A stretch of DNA of 64,000 nucleotides from Pseudomonas paralcaligenes (GTDB taxonomy: Bacteria; Pseudomonadota; Gammaproteobacteria; Pseudomonadales; Pseudomonadaceae). How positions within the stretch are numbered: position 1 is the first letter of the stretch; the number at the start of each line of letters is the position of its first letter. Location: contig NZ_BPFX01000019.1 in the NCBI RefSeq assembly GCF_019655855.1, positions 62,001 to 126,000 on the forward strand, read 5' to 3'. The notes below the pieces were generated by a model. That model saw only the letters and a program-made list of their open reading frames with translations, was not told the origin of the DNA and ran no database searches. Made by a program: the position numbers and the translations under genes. This document shows, piece by piece, positions 45,038 through 55,580 of this stretch.

Positions 45038-46972
45038 TCAGACCTTGAACTGGGCGAAGCTCGCTCGCAGTTGAGCCACCAGCCCATCCACCACCCTGCC
45101 GCTGGCCGCCGTCTCGCCGACCGCCTGGGCCGCGCGCTGGGCCTCGCTGTGAATCACCTCGACCCGCCCGCGCACTGCCGAGGCTCCGTCGGCCTGGTGG
45201 GCGGCCGAACGGGTGGCGGTGTCGATGGCGCCATGCACCTCGTCCACCGACGCCTGCACCGATTGCTGCAGACGCGCACTGTCGCGCAGTGCCTGCAGCC
45301 CCTCGGTCGCCTGGCCGCCGGCCTGGCCGATCACCGCCACCGCCTCGCGCGCGCCCTGCTGCAGGGCCGTGATATGCGCCTGGATATCGCCGGTGGACTG
45401 CTGGGTCTTGCTGGCCAGGGCGCGCACCTCATCGGCCACGACCGCGAAGCCGCGGCCGCTCTCCCCGGCTCGCGCCGCCTCGATGGCCGCATTCAGGGCC
45501 AGCAGGTTGGTCTGTTCGGCGATGGACTGGATCACCGTCAGCACCACCTCGATCTGTTCGCTCTGCTTGGCCAGCTTCTCGATCACCGCCGAGCCGCTAT
45601 CGACCCGCGCCACCAGCGCCTCGATCAGACTGCCCACCCTGGCGGCGATGGCCGCGTTCTCATGGGCCGCCTGGCGGATCGCCGCAACCCTCTGCTGGGC
45701 ATCGTGCATGGCCCGGCTCTCGGCCTGGGCCGCCGCCGCCATCTCCTCCAGCGCCTGCAGGCTGCCAGCCACCTCGTCGCGCTGGCGCCCCGCTGCGGCT
45801 TCCGCCGCCGCGCTGCGCTGGGCCAGACTGCGGATTTCCTCGCCGGTACGCTGAGCCACCTCCCCGGCCTCCCGGATGATGGGCTGCAGCTTGGCGATGA
45901 ACTGGTTGACCGCGTCGGCCATCTCGCCGACTTCGTCGTCGCTGTCCAGCTGCACCCGGCGGGTCAGGTCACCCTCGCCGGCGGCCAGGTCCTTGAGCGC
46001 CGCGATCAGCAACTGCAGGCGACTGACCACACGCCAGCCCAGCACCAGAGCCACCACGGCCAGGGTCAGCAGGCCGACCACCAGCAAACCCGAGGCGATG
46101 CGCCAGCGCAGGCTGTCGGCAGCCTGCTGCACGGTCTCGCTGCCGTTGCGCGCCATGTCGGCGGTGGCCTGTTCGGCCAGTTGCAGACGCTGCTGCAGGG
46201 CCTGGGTACTGTCCTGGGCGGCGCCGGTCAGGCTCTTGTCGACCAGCTCGCCCGCACTGCCGACCAGGGTCGCGAAGCGGGTGTCCAGCGCGGTCAGCTC
46301 CTGCTCCACGCCATCCAGCGACATGCCCAGCTGGACCTTGCCGATGGACGCCCCCATCGGATTGATGTCCGCCTCGATCATGTGCACCTTGGCATCGCGC
46401 GAAGCGGCATCGATCAGCTTGGCCAGCGCGGTGTCCCCCTGCCCCGCCTCCACCAGCTCGCGCACCCGCGGGCTGCTGCGGTTGAAGTTGCGGGTCAGGC
46501 GCTGGCCCTGGGCGTCGTAGAACACGGCGAAGAGCACGGCCGGGTCGCGCTGGACGATACGGGTCAGCGCGGTCAGGGCCGGCGTGTCGTTGTCCCAGAT
46601 GGCCTTGGGCGCCACGCCGGCGAGCAACTGGGCCATGGAGTTGCCGGACTGCTTGAGGTTTTCCTCCAGCACCTGGCGCAACTGCGCCTGTTCGTCCTTG
46701 AGCTGGCCGGAGAGGCCACCCGAGAGGCGCTCGCGGGTATTGGTGGAGAGCGCCGCCAGACCGGCGCGCATCTCTTCCTCCGCGCTGCCCAGTTCGTCGG
46801 CCAGGCGCTGGCTCTCCCCGCCCAGGCGCAGGGTCAGGTCGTTGACCAGGCCGTCGACCGTGGCGCGCGTCAGCCATACCGCGAGGCCGACCTGCGCCAG
46901 CATGGCCAGCACCAGGGCGATGAAGACAGGGCGCAGCAACCGGCTGCGCAACAGCGAGAACAGAACGGACAC
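45038..46972 (-). CDS. Methyl-accepting chemotaxis protein
   Basis: A 644-residue chemoreceptor. TM1 is about residues 13-33 ([19 protein letters not shown]), the periplasmic helical/sensor region about 35-305, TM2 about 308-328 ([18 protein letters not shown]). A HAMP domain follows ([20 protein letters not shown]), then the cytoplasmic coiled coil with the invariant hairpin tip [20 protein letters not shown]. The long tip region shows it signals to CheA/CheW. The start is the GTG at 46972 with AAGGAG 7 nt upstream. The periplasmic part contains [20 protein letters not shown], suggestive of a dCache/sCache-like or double-helical fold; ligand unknown. Confidence 0.92.
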   Translation of the reverse strand: MSVLFSLLRSRLLRPVFIALVLAMLAQVGLAVWLTRATVDGLVNDLTLRLGGESQRLADELGSAEEEMRAGLAALSTNTRERLSGGLSGQLKDEQAQLRQVLEENLKQSGNSMAQLLAGVAPKAIWDNDTPALTALTRIVQRDPAVLFAVFYDAQGQRLTRNFNRSSPRVRELVEAGQGDTALAKLIDAASRDAKVHMIEADINPMGASIGKVQLGMSLDGVEQELTALDTRFATLVGSAGELVDKSLTGAAQDSTQALQQRLQLAEQATADMARNGSETVQQAADSLRWRIASGLLVVGLLTLAVVALVLGWRVVSRLQLLIAALKDLAAGEGDLTRRVQLDSDDEVGEMADAVNQFIAKLQPIIREAGEVAQRTGEEIRSLAQRSAAAEAAAGRQRDEVAGSLQALEEMAAAAQAESRAMHDAQQRVAAIRQAAHENAAIAARVGSLIEALVARVDSGSAVIEKLAKQSEQIEVVLTVIQSIAEQTNLLALNAAIEAARAGESGRGFAVVADEVRALASKTQQSTGDIQAHITALQQGAREAVAVIGQAGGQATEGLQALRDSARLQQSVQASVDEVHGAIDTATRSAAHQADGASAVRGRVEVIHSEAQRAAQAVGETAASGRVVDGLVAQLRASFAQFKV

Positions 46973-47068
46973 AGCGAAACTCCTTCCGGTCGTGGACGAC
47001 CTATGCCAGCGCATCGGCCGTATTCGGCAAAGCTGTAGCTAAGCAAGGTATAGGCCAAATGCCAGCAT

Positions 47069-47098
47069 AAAAAAAAGCCCCGCACGAGCGGGGCTTTC
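47069..47098 (-). terminator. Intrinsic terminator after tolC
   Basis: GCCCCGC-acga-GCGGGGC (47077-47094). On the minus strand the stem is followed by eight T residues. It separates tolC from the chemoreceptor gene downstream on the same strand. Confidence 0.85.
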
Positions 47099-47111
47099 TT
47101 CGATTGGCGAC

Positions 47112-48551
47112 TCAGTAGTCCGAGTTGCCCCTGAGCTGGGCTTCCGCGGCCTTGGCCAGGTCCGGCGGCAGGAAGTCCTTGTCCGGGTCGTAGTCCGGTT
47201 TGAGGAAGCCGGACAGGGCCTCCAGATCGGACGGCGCCAGGGTGCCGGCCGCCTGCTTCAGGCGCAGGTTGTTGAGGATGTAGTCGTAGCGGGCGTTGTT
47301 GTAGTTGCGTACCGCAGCGTACAGCTGACGCTGGGCGTCGAGCACGTCGACGATGTTGCGAGTGCCGACCTGATAGCCGATCTCGGTGGCCTCCAGGGCG
47401 CTCTGGTTGGAGATGATCGACTGCCGGCGCGCCTGCACGGTTTCCACGTCGGTGTTCACCGCGCGGTGCAGGTTGCGGGTGTTCTCCACCACCTGGCGGC
47501 GCAGGCTCTCGCGCTCCTGCTCGCCCTGGTTCAGGCGATGATAGGCCTCGCGCACCTGGGAGCTGGTCAGGCCGCCGCTGTAGATCGGGATGTTCAGTTG
47601 CAGGCCGATGCTGGTCTGCTCCGCATCGCCGTCGTAGATCGACGTCGCACCGTTGTTGGTGAAGCCGAGGGAGTCGTTGTCGCCCTTCTGGTACTGCGCA
47701 ACGGCGTCCAGGGTCGGCGCATGGCCGGCCTTGCGCTGGCGCAGGGTTTCCTCGGCGGCATCCACCGCGTAGTTGCTGGCCTGCAGGTTGAGGTTCTGCT
47801 GGGCGGCGGTATCCACCCAGGCCTTGGCGTCGTTCGGCGTCGGCACCAGCACCGGCAGGGTGTGCAGGATGCCTTCGATGGAGCCGTAATCGCGGTTGGT
47901 CAGGGTGACCAGCGCCTGGAAGGCGTCATCCACGGAGCGCTGGGCGAGAATCCGGTTGGCCCTGGCGGTGTCGTGACCGGCCTGTGCCTCGAGCACGTCG
48001 GTCTTGTCCGACAGGCCCACGTCGAAGCGCTCGTTGGCCTGGTCCAGCTGGCGCTTGAACGCCGCCTCCTCGGCCTTGGTCGAAGCCAGAGTGTCCTGGG
48101 CACGCAGCACCGCGAAGTAGGTTTCGGCGCTCTGCAGGATCAGGTTCTGCTCGGTGGCCGAGAGCTGCAGGGCATATTGCTGGTCGGTGGCCTTGGCCGC
48201 CTGGAACTGGTACCAGCGATCGGCCCGGAACAGGGGCTGGCTGAGGCTGGCGCGGTAGGACAGGCCGCTGCGCGAAGCGCTGACGTTGCCCGCCCGGGTA
48301 TCGACGTCGGTGTCGGTGTTCATCGCATCGGCGCCCGCCGACAGGTTCGGCAACAGGCCGGCGCGGGCCTGGGGCACCACTTCGCTGATCGCCGCGTAGT
48401 TGGCGCGGGCGGCAGCGAGGTCGGCGTTGTTCTTCACCGCCTCGGTATAGACGGTGACCAGATCGGTCTTGCTTGCCAGGGGAGCGTCTTCCGCCCAGGC
48501 CATTCCGGTGGCAGCAGCTACTGCGAGCGCCAGAGAGAGTCTGCGTAGCAT
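47112..48551 (-). CDS. tolC: TolC-family outer-membrane channel protein
   Basis: A 479-residue outer-membrane efflux/secretion channel. Residues 1-20 (LSLALAVAAATGMAWAEDAP) are a signal peptide. Two TolC repeats follow: the first has SYRASLSQPLFRADRWYQFQ and AETYFAVLRAQDTLASTKAE; the second has IGLQLNIPIYSGGLTSSQVR and EIGYQVGTRNIVDVLDAQRQ, the canonical TolC segments. Length and features match E. coli TolC (493) more than OprM. It is divergent from thiC; the same pairing is recalled from P. aeruginosa. It probably serves type I secretion or several pumps. Confidence 0.94.
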   Translation of the reverse strand: MLRRLSLALAVAAATGMAWAEDAPLASKTDLVTVYTEAVKNNADLAAARANYAAISEVVPQARAGLLPNLSAGADAMNTDTDVDTRAGNVSASRSGLSYRASLSQPLFRADRWYQFQAAKATDQQYALQLSATEQNLILQSAETYFAVLRAQDTLASTKAEEAAFKRQLDQANERFDVGLSDKTDVLEAQAGHDTARANRILAQRSVDDAFQALVTLTNRDYGSIEGILHTLPVLVPTPNDAKAWVDTAAQQNLNLQASNYAVDAAEETLRQRKAGHAPTLDAVAQYQKGDNDSLGFTNNGATSIYDGDAEQTSIGLQLNIPIYSGGLTSSQVREAYHRLNQGEQERESLRRQVVENTRNLHRAVNTDVETVQARRQSIISNQSALEATEIGYQVGTRNIVDVLDAQRQLYAAVRNYNNARYDYILNNLRLKQAAGTLAPSDLEALSGFLKPDYDPDKDFLPPDLAKAAEAQLRGNSDY

Positions 48552-48716
48552 GATCAGTCCTAGGATGCGTTGGGTAACCGGGCAAGGCTAAAGTGGGCAC
48601 GGAAAACGGTCAAGGAGCCGGCAGATCGGTTGGCGACATGCTTTGTTTCCCGCTCGCAACAATCAGAATCGAATCACCCGAATAGTTGCGCCTGACAACG
48701 AAATCACCCCCTCGAA
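48552..48716. other. tolC-thiC divergent intergenic region (upstream part)
   Basis: The gap between the divergent starts is 391 nt. The first 165 nt hold the tolC promoter region; no convincing promoter boxes or palindromes were picked out by eye, and no gene of plausible codon use is present. The rest is the thiC promoter, the TPP riboswitch and the thiC ribosome site. Confidence 0.5.
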
Positions 48717-48745
48717 TTGTTGTCTCCATCGACCTTGATTAGACT
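48717..48745 (+). promoter_or_regulatory. Promoter of thiC
   Basis: TTGTTG (48717-48722), 17-nt spacer, TAGACT (48740-48745). The predicted transcript start near 48752 falls just before the first base of the TPP riboswitch, which supports the assignment. Confidence 0.6.
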
Positions 48746-48755
48746 GCTGGCAGTT

Positions 48756-50826
<2,071 letters not shown>

Positions 50827-50834
50827 AACCCGTC

Positions 50835-50869
50835 TTCCGCTCCCCTTGGCACGGCACAGGGGAGCGGAA
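50835..50869 (+). terminator. Hairpin after thiC
   Basis: TTCCGCTCCCC (50835-50845) pairs exactly with GGGGAGCGGAA (50859-50869) over a 13-nt loop. No T-run follows, so it could be a factor-assisted end or an mRNA-stabilising structure between the convergent thiC and opgB-like genes. Confidence 0.5.
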
Positions 50870-50898
50870 CCTTCGCACCACGAGCTAGAAGAGAAGCA

Positions 50899-53184
50899 TC
50901 AGCGCTGCAGCGCCCCAAGCTCCTGCCCGCAGCGCCCCAGCAATTCGCAGGGCCTGACCAGCTGATGCCCGGACAGGCTGAAGAAGCGGTGGAGAACCGT
51001 TTCCCTCTCCCCGCTCAGCTCCACCAGCCAGCGCCCCTCCTGTCGATCGAAGATCCCCATGTAGGGCTGGCGGAACTGCAGTGTGGAGATGACTTCGCTA
51101 CCCAGCTCCAGCCCCAGCTTTTCCAGCAGACCGCGGTCCTCGCACAGGGCCGAATCCGCCGAGACGACCAGCTTGTAGCGCCCGGACACTGTCACGGTCG
51201 GCTCTTCGACCGTATCGGCACAGGTGTCGTAACGGGTCGCCGCCAGGAATTCGCCTTCGGCACTGAGATCGTAGACGGTCAGCCCTCGCCCCGGGACGGC
51301 CTGCTCCTGGCCGCGGATCACCTTGCTCGGATGGGGAAAGCCGCCGGACAGGACCTGCAGCTGGTCCCGCATGGCGACATGCCACGCGGGGCCATTCCAC
51401 ACTTCCCGCCGGCGCAGGTGCTGGGGCTCGGTCGGCACCACGGTCTGGAGCAGGTCCTCTTGGGAAAACGGTATGTTCCACACCCCTTTCTTCCCATAAA
51501 GCATGCAGTAGCCGTCCCCGGGACGCCCCTGGACCTCGCAGAGATCCACATACAGGTAGTAGCGCTCGGGCGGCAGGCTCATGAAGCTCCCCAGCGGATT
51601 GTTCAGGTAGAACTCGCGAATCCGCCCCCCGTCCTCCAGTGACACCAGCAGGGGCAGCGTGGTCGTCTCTTCGCCAATGCGAAGCTGATCGCCTTCCACC
51701 GTGACGCCCTGATCGATCGAGGGGGCCAGCCAGAGCCCCCGAGCGAAGGACATGTAGCCTCCCAGCGGGTCTTTCCGCGCATGGGCCAGGGACAGACCAT
51801 CATCGGCTTCGCCTCTCAGGAGAGAACGCCCAAATCCTAACGCGGGGTCATCCAGCCCAAGGATATCGAGAGTCGTCGCACCTGCATCCAGGGTGCTCCC
51901 CTTGGCGTCCACGACTCGCGGCGGCTGCTCGGGATCGAAGACGAGAAGCAGATTCTTGCGGGGCTCACCATTGCCCCGCAGCAAAGCCTGCGCATCATTG
52001 ACCATCGCCAGGTGATCCGACGCCAGCACCACGACCGTATCGGCGCCCCACGGACTGCGCCTTATCTTGTCGACGAAGTTGCCCAGCAGATGATCGGCAC
52101 AGTGGACCGCCTGCAGCATGGGCAGGTCGCTGTGCGCATAACGCAGGCCGGAGCAGTTGGCCGACATGTGTCCGGACGGATGATGGGTATCGAGGGTCAA
52201 CAACGACAGAAGGAACGGCGTGGAATCGGAACTCAACGCCTCATAGGCCTTGTAGGCATGGTCGAGCAGGACATCGTCCTTGACGCCCCAGGCGGACATG
52301 TCCTCTGCCGCCAGTTCCGGCAGCGCGGAGAAATATTCGAGACCGACGACCTTGTCAAAACCATGCTGCGTCAGGAAACCGTGCTTGCCGGCGAATGACG
52401 AGTCAGCACCACCATAGAACGCGGCCCGGTAGCCCTGCCCGACAAGAAAGTCGCCCAGGCAGGTTGCCCCCGAAAGGAAGCTGGAACGTCCCGCCATCGT
52501 GTTCCCCTGGCTGACCGGCATGCTCAGGGGGACGCCGCACTGGGAGCTGACCATGCCCGCGATGGTCCAGCCGGTGCCGGGCAACTGAGCAATGCCGGAG
52601 AAGTCCAGAGCCTCCGAGCTCAGGCGCTTGATGTTCGGCATCAGTTCCGGAAAGCGTGCCTCGTCCAGATAGGTGCGCTCCAGACTCTCGGCATAGATAT
52701 AAACCACATTGCGCGGCCGCTTCAGGGTCCCCGCAGGCATTCGATATTCCTGCGCCTTATCCTCGACACTCCCCGCCAGGGAGCCGTACTCCTTCATCAG
52801 CGAATACAAGCTCCCGGGGCCCGGCGCCAGCCACAGCGACAGGCCATAGGCCACGACGAACAAGGACGAAGGCACGAAACCCCATGCCCTACGCCACAGA
52901 GGCAAGGTCAACGCGATCAGTACGGCCGCCAGAGACGTGCAGACGATCAGCAGCTCCGGGAGGTACTCGGAATAACCGGCCCCCTTCACACCGGTCTGGA
53001 GGTGGTAGAGCACCGACAGGTCGAAGCCACTGTCGGTAAAACGATTCGCCCCCCACCAGGCTCCTGCGACCAAGAGAAAGAGTGCGACCAGAATGCTCTT
53101 GGGCCACAGCGGCCGACGACTGAATATCAACAGCAGTAGCAGTGCGAGGGAGAGAACGACGTTGATCAGTACTGGATAACTCAT
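50899..53184 (-). CDS. opgB: OpgB/MdoB-like phosphoglycerol transferase I
   Basis: A 761-residue membrane-anchored alkaline-phosphatase-superfamily enzyme, almost the length of E. coli OpgB (763). Four hydrophobic segments lie in residues 1-130. The periplasmic sulfatase-like domain starts NVVYIYAESLERTYLDEARF and has the catalytic threonine region QLPGTGWTIAGMVSSQCGVP. Metal ligands appear in TLDTHHPSGHM and VVVLASDHLAMVNDA. These blocks match OpgB closely. The family moves phosphoglycerol from phosphatidylglycerol to periplasmic glucans. The C-terminal 220 residues are beta-rich. No opgG/opgH is present, so the acceptor may instead be made by the neighbouring cluster, of which this is the last gene. 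The start is 49 nt after the lipoprotein gene. Confidence 0.85.
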   Translation of the reverse strand: MSYPVLINVVLSLALLLLLIFSRRPLWPKSILVALFLLVAGAWWGANRFTDSGFDLSVLYHLQTGVKGAGYSEYLPELLIVCTSLAAVLIALTLPLWRRAWGFVPSSLFVVAYGLSLWLAPGPGSLYSLMKEYGSLAGSVEDKAQEYRMPAGTLKRPRNVVYIYAESLERTYLDEARFPELMPNIKRLSSEALDFSGIAQLPGTGWTIAGMVSSQCGVPLSMPVSQGNTMAGRSSFLSGATCLGDFLVGQGYRAAFYGGADSSFAGKHGFLTQHGFDKVVGLEYFSALPELAAEDMSAWGVKDDVLLDHAYKAYEALSSDSTPFLLSLLTLDTHHPSGHMSANCSGLRYAHSDLPMLQAVHCADHLLGNFVDKIRRSPWGADTVVVLASDHLAMVNDAQALLRGNGEPRKNLLLVFDPEQPPRVVDAKGSTLDAGATTLDILGLDDPALGFGRSLLRGEADDGLSLAHARKDPLGGYMSFARGLWLAPSIDQGVTVEGDQLRIGEETTTLPLLVSLEDGGRIREFYLNNPLGSFMSLPPERYYLYVDLCEVQGRPGDGYCMLYGKKGVWNIPFSQEDLLQTVVPTEPQHLRRREVWNGPAWHVAMRDQLQVLSGGFPHPSKVIRGQEQAVPGRGLTVYDLSAEGEFLAATRYDTCADTVEEPTVTVSGRYKLVVSADSALCEDRGLLEKLGLELGSEVISTLQFRQPYMGIFDRQEGRWLVELSGERETVLHRFFSLSGHQLVRPCELLGRCGQELGALQR

Positions 53185-53233
53185 TGGGGATAATTGCTAG
53201 AAAGCTCTCGGATCAGAAAAACACATGCCCCGT

Positions 53234-55495
53234 TTACAGGAGCGCGAGAAGGACGTGATCGAGACGCACATCCGACGGGGACTGGAAACGAATCATCAGA
53301 TGCTTCGGCGCCTTCTCTGGAAGGACCAGTTCCAGCTCCACGCCGGCAATCCCCGAGCGCAGCGTACCGATATCGGTAGCAGACGCGAGAACCTGCAACT
53401 CCTTGCCATCGGCGTCGGTACCGATCACCTCGACGCTAGTCTCCGCGGCCACTTGCTCGAACCCCATCACCAGCAGATGGCGACGCCCGCCTTCCAGGCC
53501 GATCTCGGGGGAAAGCAGGGTTGCCACGCCCTTCTCGTTCGGGGAAACCCACAGCACCCTTCTCTCGCCTTTCAGCTGGGTATCGGCGAGCAACTGCCAG
53601 CCCTCGCTACCGACTGCGGAGCGCAGGCCGAACGGCCACAGCTTCGCGGAGCGGGGCAGCCCTGCCCGGGCCAGAGCGAAGTCCTTGAAGGCCACTTCCG
53701 CCGGCGTGTTGCGCCAGGAGGTGAAGGAAGTGAACCCCGGCTGTCCCTCGTAGATGCCATTGGAACCGTTCCAGGCCATGGGCGAGACGAAGCGGGCATT
53801 GCTGTTGAACACCTGCAGCATGGAAAGGTAGGAGTCGCCGTAGCCTGCCAGCCTGGTGGGCTCTAGGAAGTCGGAAGCGCTGTATTCGGAGATACCCCAG
53901 TCCAGATCGAAATCCTGGATGGTGCCGAACAGGGTCCGGCCATTCTCCATGGCGATGTCGTTGCGAGCGCTGCGACCGTACAAGATGGCTCCCAGGTGCC
54001 CATACGAGGGCTTGGCGCCTTCTATGCTGACGCCGGCCGTGTCGTAGTTCTTGACCGGGCTTTCCACGAAGATCGGCAGAGGATCGGCCTTGCCCTGGGG
54101 AGCCATGAAGCCCTGGGAGGTGAAGATCTTCGACGGATCGATCCCCGCCTCGGCCACCCATTGCGACATGTCGTCGTGATGCCTGTGCACCAGGTGGCGC
54201 CGGAACTGCTCCCACACGCCGAACCAGGGATTGCGCCAGAACCAGCGTCCCGGGGTCGGCGGCACCACCTCGTCCCAACTCTTGAAATGCTCGCCGGCCA
54301 GCTCGTTGACCTCATCGAGCGTCAGCAAATGGCTGCGAGCCAGCCCCGCCAGCGGCTGCCCCGGCGCATACGGACCGCTCGCAGTCAGCCATTCGCGGAA
54401 CTGGCGCAATGTGCCCGGGTTGTAGTCGAACCATTCCTCGCCCGAGAAGAACGGATTGATATAGACGTCCGGGTCCAGGTTGATCCCGATGAACAGGTGA
54501 GGATTCTCGCGCGCGAACTCGGCAACCACGGCAGCCGAAGCCTGCAGGTTGCGCTTCTTGTAGGCATGCACTGTCGTGGCGTAGTAGTTAAACGTCAGCG
54601 AGTTGGCCAGCTCCGGCGACTCCTCGGAGCCTGGCAGGTTCTTCAGATAGTCGTCCGGGTACGCCTCACCCTTGGCGGTCCACTGCACGTTGACCTTGTC
54701 CTCCTCGAGGTAGTCGTTCAGATCCCAGTCGGGCGCGCTGGCGCGCGCATCGGCCCAGACGCCGCCGTTGAGGGTCAGCAGCAGCGGAACCTGGTATTGC
54801 TTGGACAGGTCGAGGACACGGCGCAAGGAGTCCTCGGCGATGACCTTGCCATCCTGCTCCGTCGAGGTATCGAAATCCGGATCGAACACCCAGTCACCGG
54901 CACGTCCCTTGGTCGTGCGCATGTACAGCACCGGCACACGCACCCCGAACTTGATCGTATCGCTCTGGAAGGCGGCGTACTCGGCGGCGAAATCCTTTAG
55001 TTGCGCGTCATCCGCACCGCTGGTTCCGACCGCCAGATGGAACACATCCTCTTTCCACTGAGGGTAGCGCTGGACCAGCTCCCTCCATGGCGACGGCGGA
55101 GCGGCCAGGACATTCAGACGCGCCAGCTGAGTACGGTTCCCCTGGCGGTCCAGGGTACGAACCTCAACGACGTCGTTGCCCTCCAGTAGATTGGAAATAT
55201 CCCCCTCGAACTGGAACCCCGAGCGAGCCGTTTCGCTCAGGTCCGGCCTGGCCGCGACCACATCGGCCCTTTCGATGCCGGTGCTAGCCAGAAACACATG
55301 CTGGTCGTTGACCACGACCTCCACCGACTGCAGACCATCGGGATCGACCGCCCAACCGTTGAGAAAGATGTAGCCGTCGGCGAATTTACCGTCGACCGGG
55401 TTATCGACGTAACCCACGGCAGCGACATCTGGCTGCCCCTCCGAACAACCGGACATGACCAGGGAGAGCGCAAGGAACAGCAGAGTCTTTTTCAT
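53234..55495 (-). CDS. Large lipoprotein with Ig-like N-terminal and putative barrel domain, function unknown
   Basis: A 753-residue lipoprotein. The signal peptide MKKTLLFLALSLVMSGC ends in a lipobox with the lipidated cysteine at 17. Residues about 25-135 look like an Ig-like/beta-sandwich module (GYIFLNGWAVDPDGLQSVEV). A central region, about 140-620, has the alternating pattern of a TIM-barrel glycoside-hydrolase-like domain: DVFHLAVGTSGADDAQLKDF, VPLLLTLNGGVWADA, FIGINLDPDVYINPFFSGEE, IFTSQGFMAPQGKADPLPIF, DLDWGISEYSASDF. The C-terminal part is beta-rich. No family name was recognised and catalytic acids cannot be assigned. It lies in the middle of the envelope gene cluster, which suggests it processes or binds the product. 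The start at 55495 gives the lipobox the correct distance. Confidence 0.75.
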   Translation of the reverse strand: MKKTLLFLALSLVMSGCSEGQPDVAAVGYVDNPVDGKFADGYIFLNGWAVDPDGLQSVEVVVNDQHVFLASTGIERADVVAARPDLSETARSGFQFEGDISNLLEGNDVVEVRTLDRQGNRTQLARLNVLAAPPSPWRELVQRYPQWKEDVFHLAVGTSGADDAQLKDFAAEYAAFQSDTIKFGVRVPVLYMRTTKGRAGDWVFDPDFDTSTEQDGKVIAEDSLRRVLDLSKQYQVPLLLTLNGGVWADARASAPDWDLNDYLEEDKVNVQWTAKGEAYPDDYLKNLPGSEESPELANSLTFNYYATTVHAYKKRNLQASAAVVAEFARENPHLFIGINLDPDVYINPFFSGEEWFDYNPGTLRQFREWLTASGPYAPGQPLAGLARSHLLTLDEVNELAGEHFKSWDEVVPPTPGRWFWRNPWFGVWEQFRRHLVHRHHDDMSQWVAEAGIDPSKIFTSQGFMAPQGKADPLPIFVESPVKNYDTAGVSIEGAKPSYGHLGAILYGRSARNDIAMENGRTLFGTIQDFDLDWGISEYSASDFLEPTRLAGYGDSYLSMLQVFNSNARFVSPMAWNGSNGIYEGQPGFTSFTSWRNTPAEVAFKDFALARAGLPRSAKLWPFGLRSAVGSEGWQLLADTQLKGERRVLWVSPNEKGVATLLSPEIGLEGGRRHLLVMGFEQVAAETSVEVIGTDADGKELQVLASATDIGTLRSGIAGVELELVLPEKAPKHLMIRFQSPSDVRLDHVLLALL

Positions 55496-55580
55496 CACCA
55501 GCTTCTTAAAAACGAATCGAATATTCAGCCCCACGCACTGCATGGGGCCGATGGCAAAGTCATACAAACGGAGCCGAGGC

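Noticed and set aside
53190..53870. Plus-strand open frame opposite the 3' end of the lipoprotein gene
   Set aside because: Overlaps coding sequence of a clear lipoprotein on the other strand and shows no signal, domain or consistent codon use.
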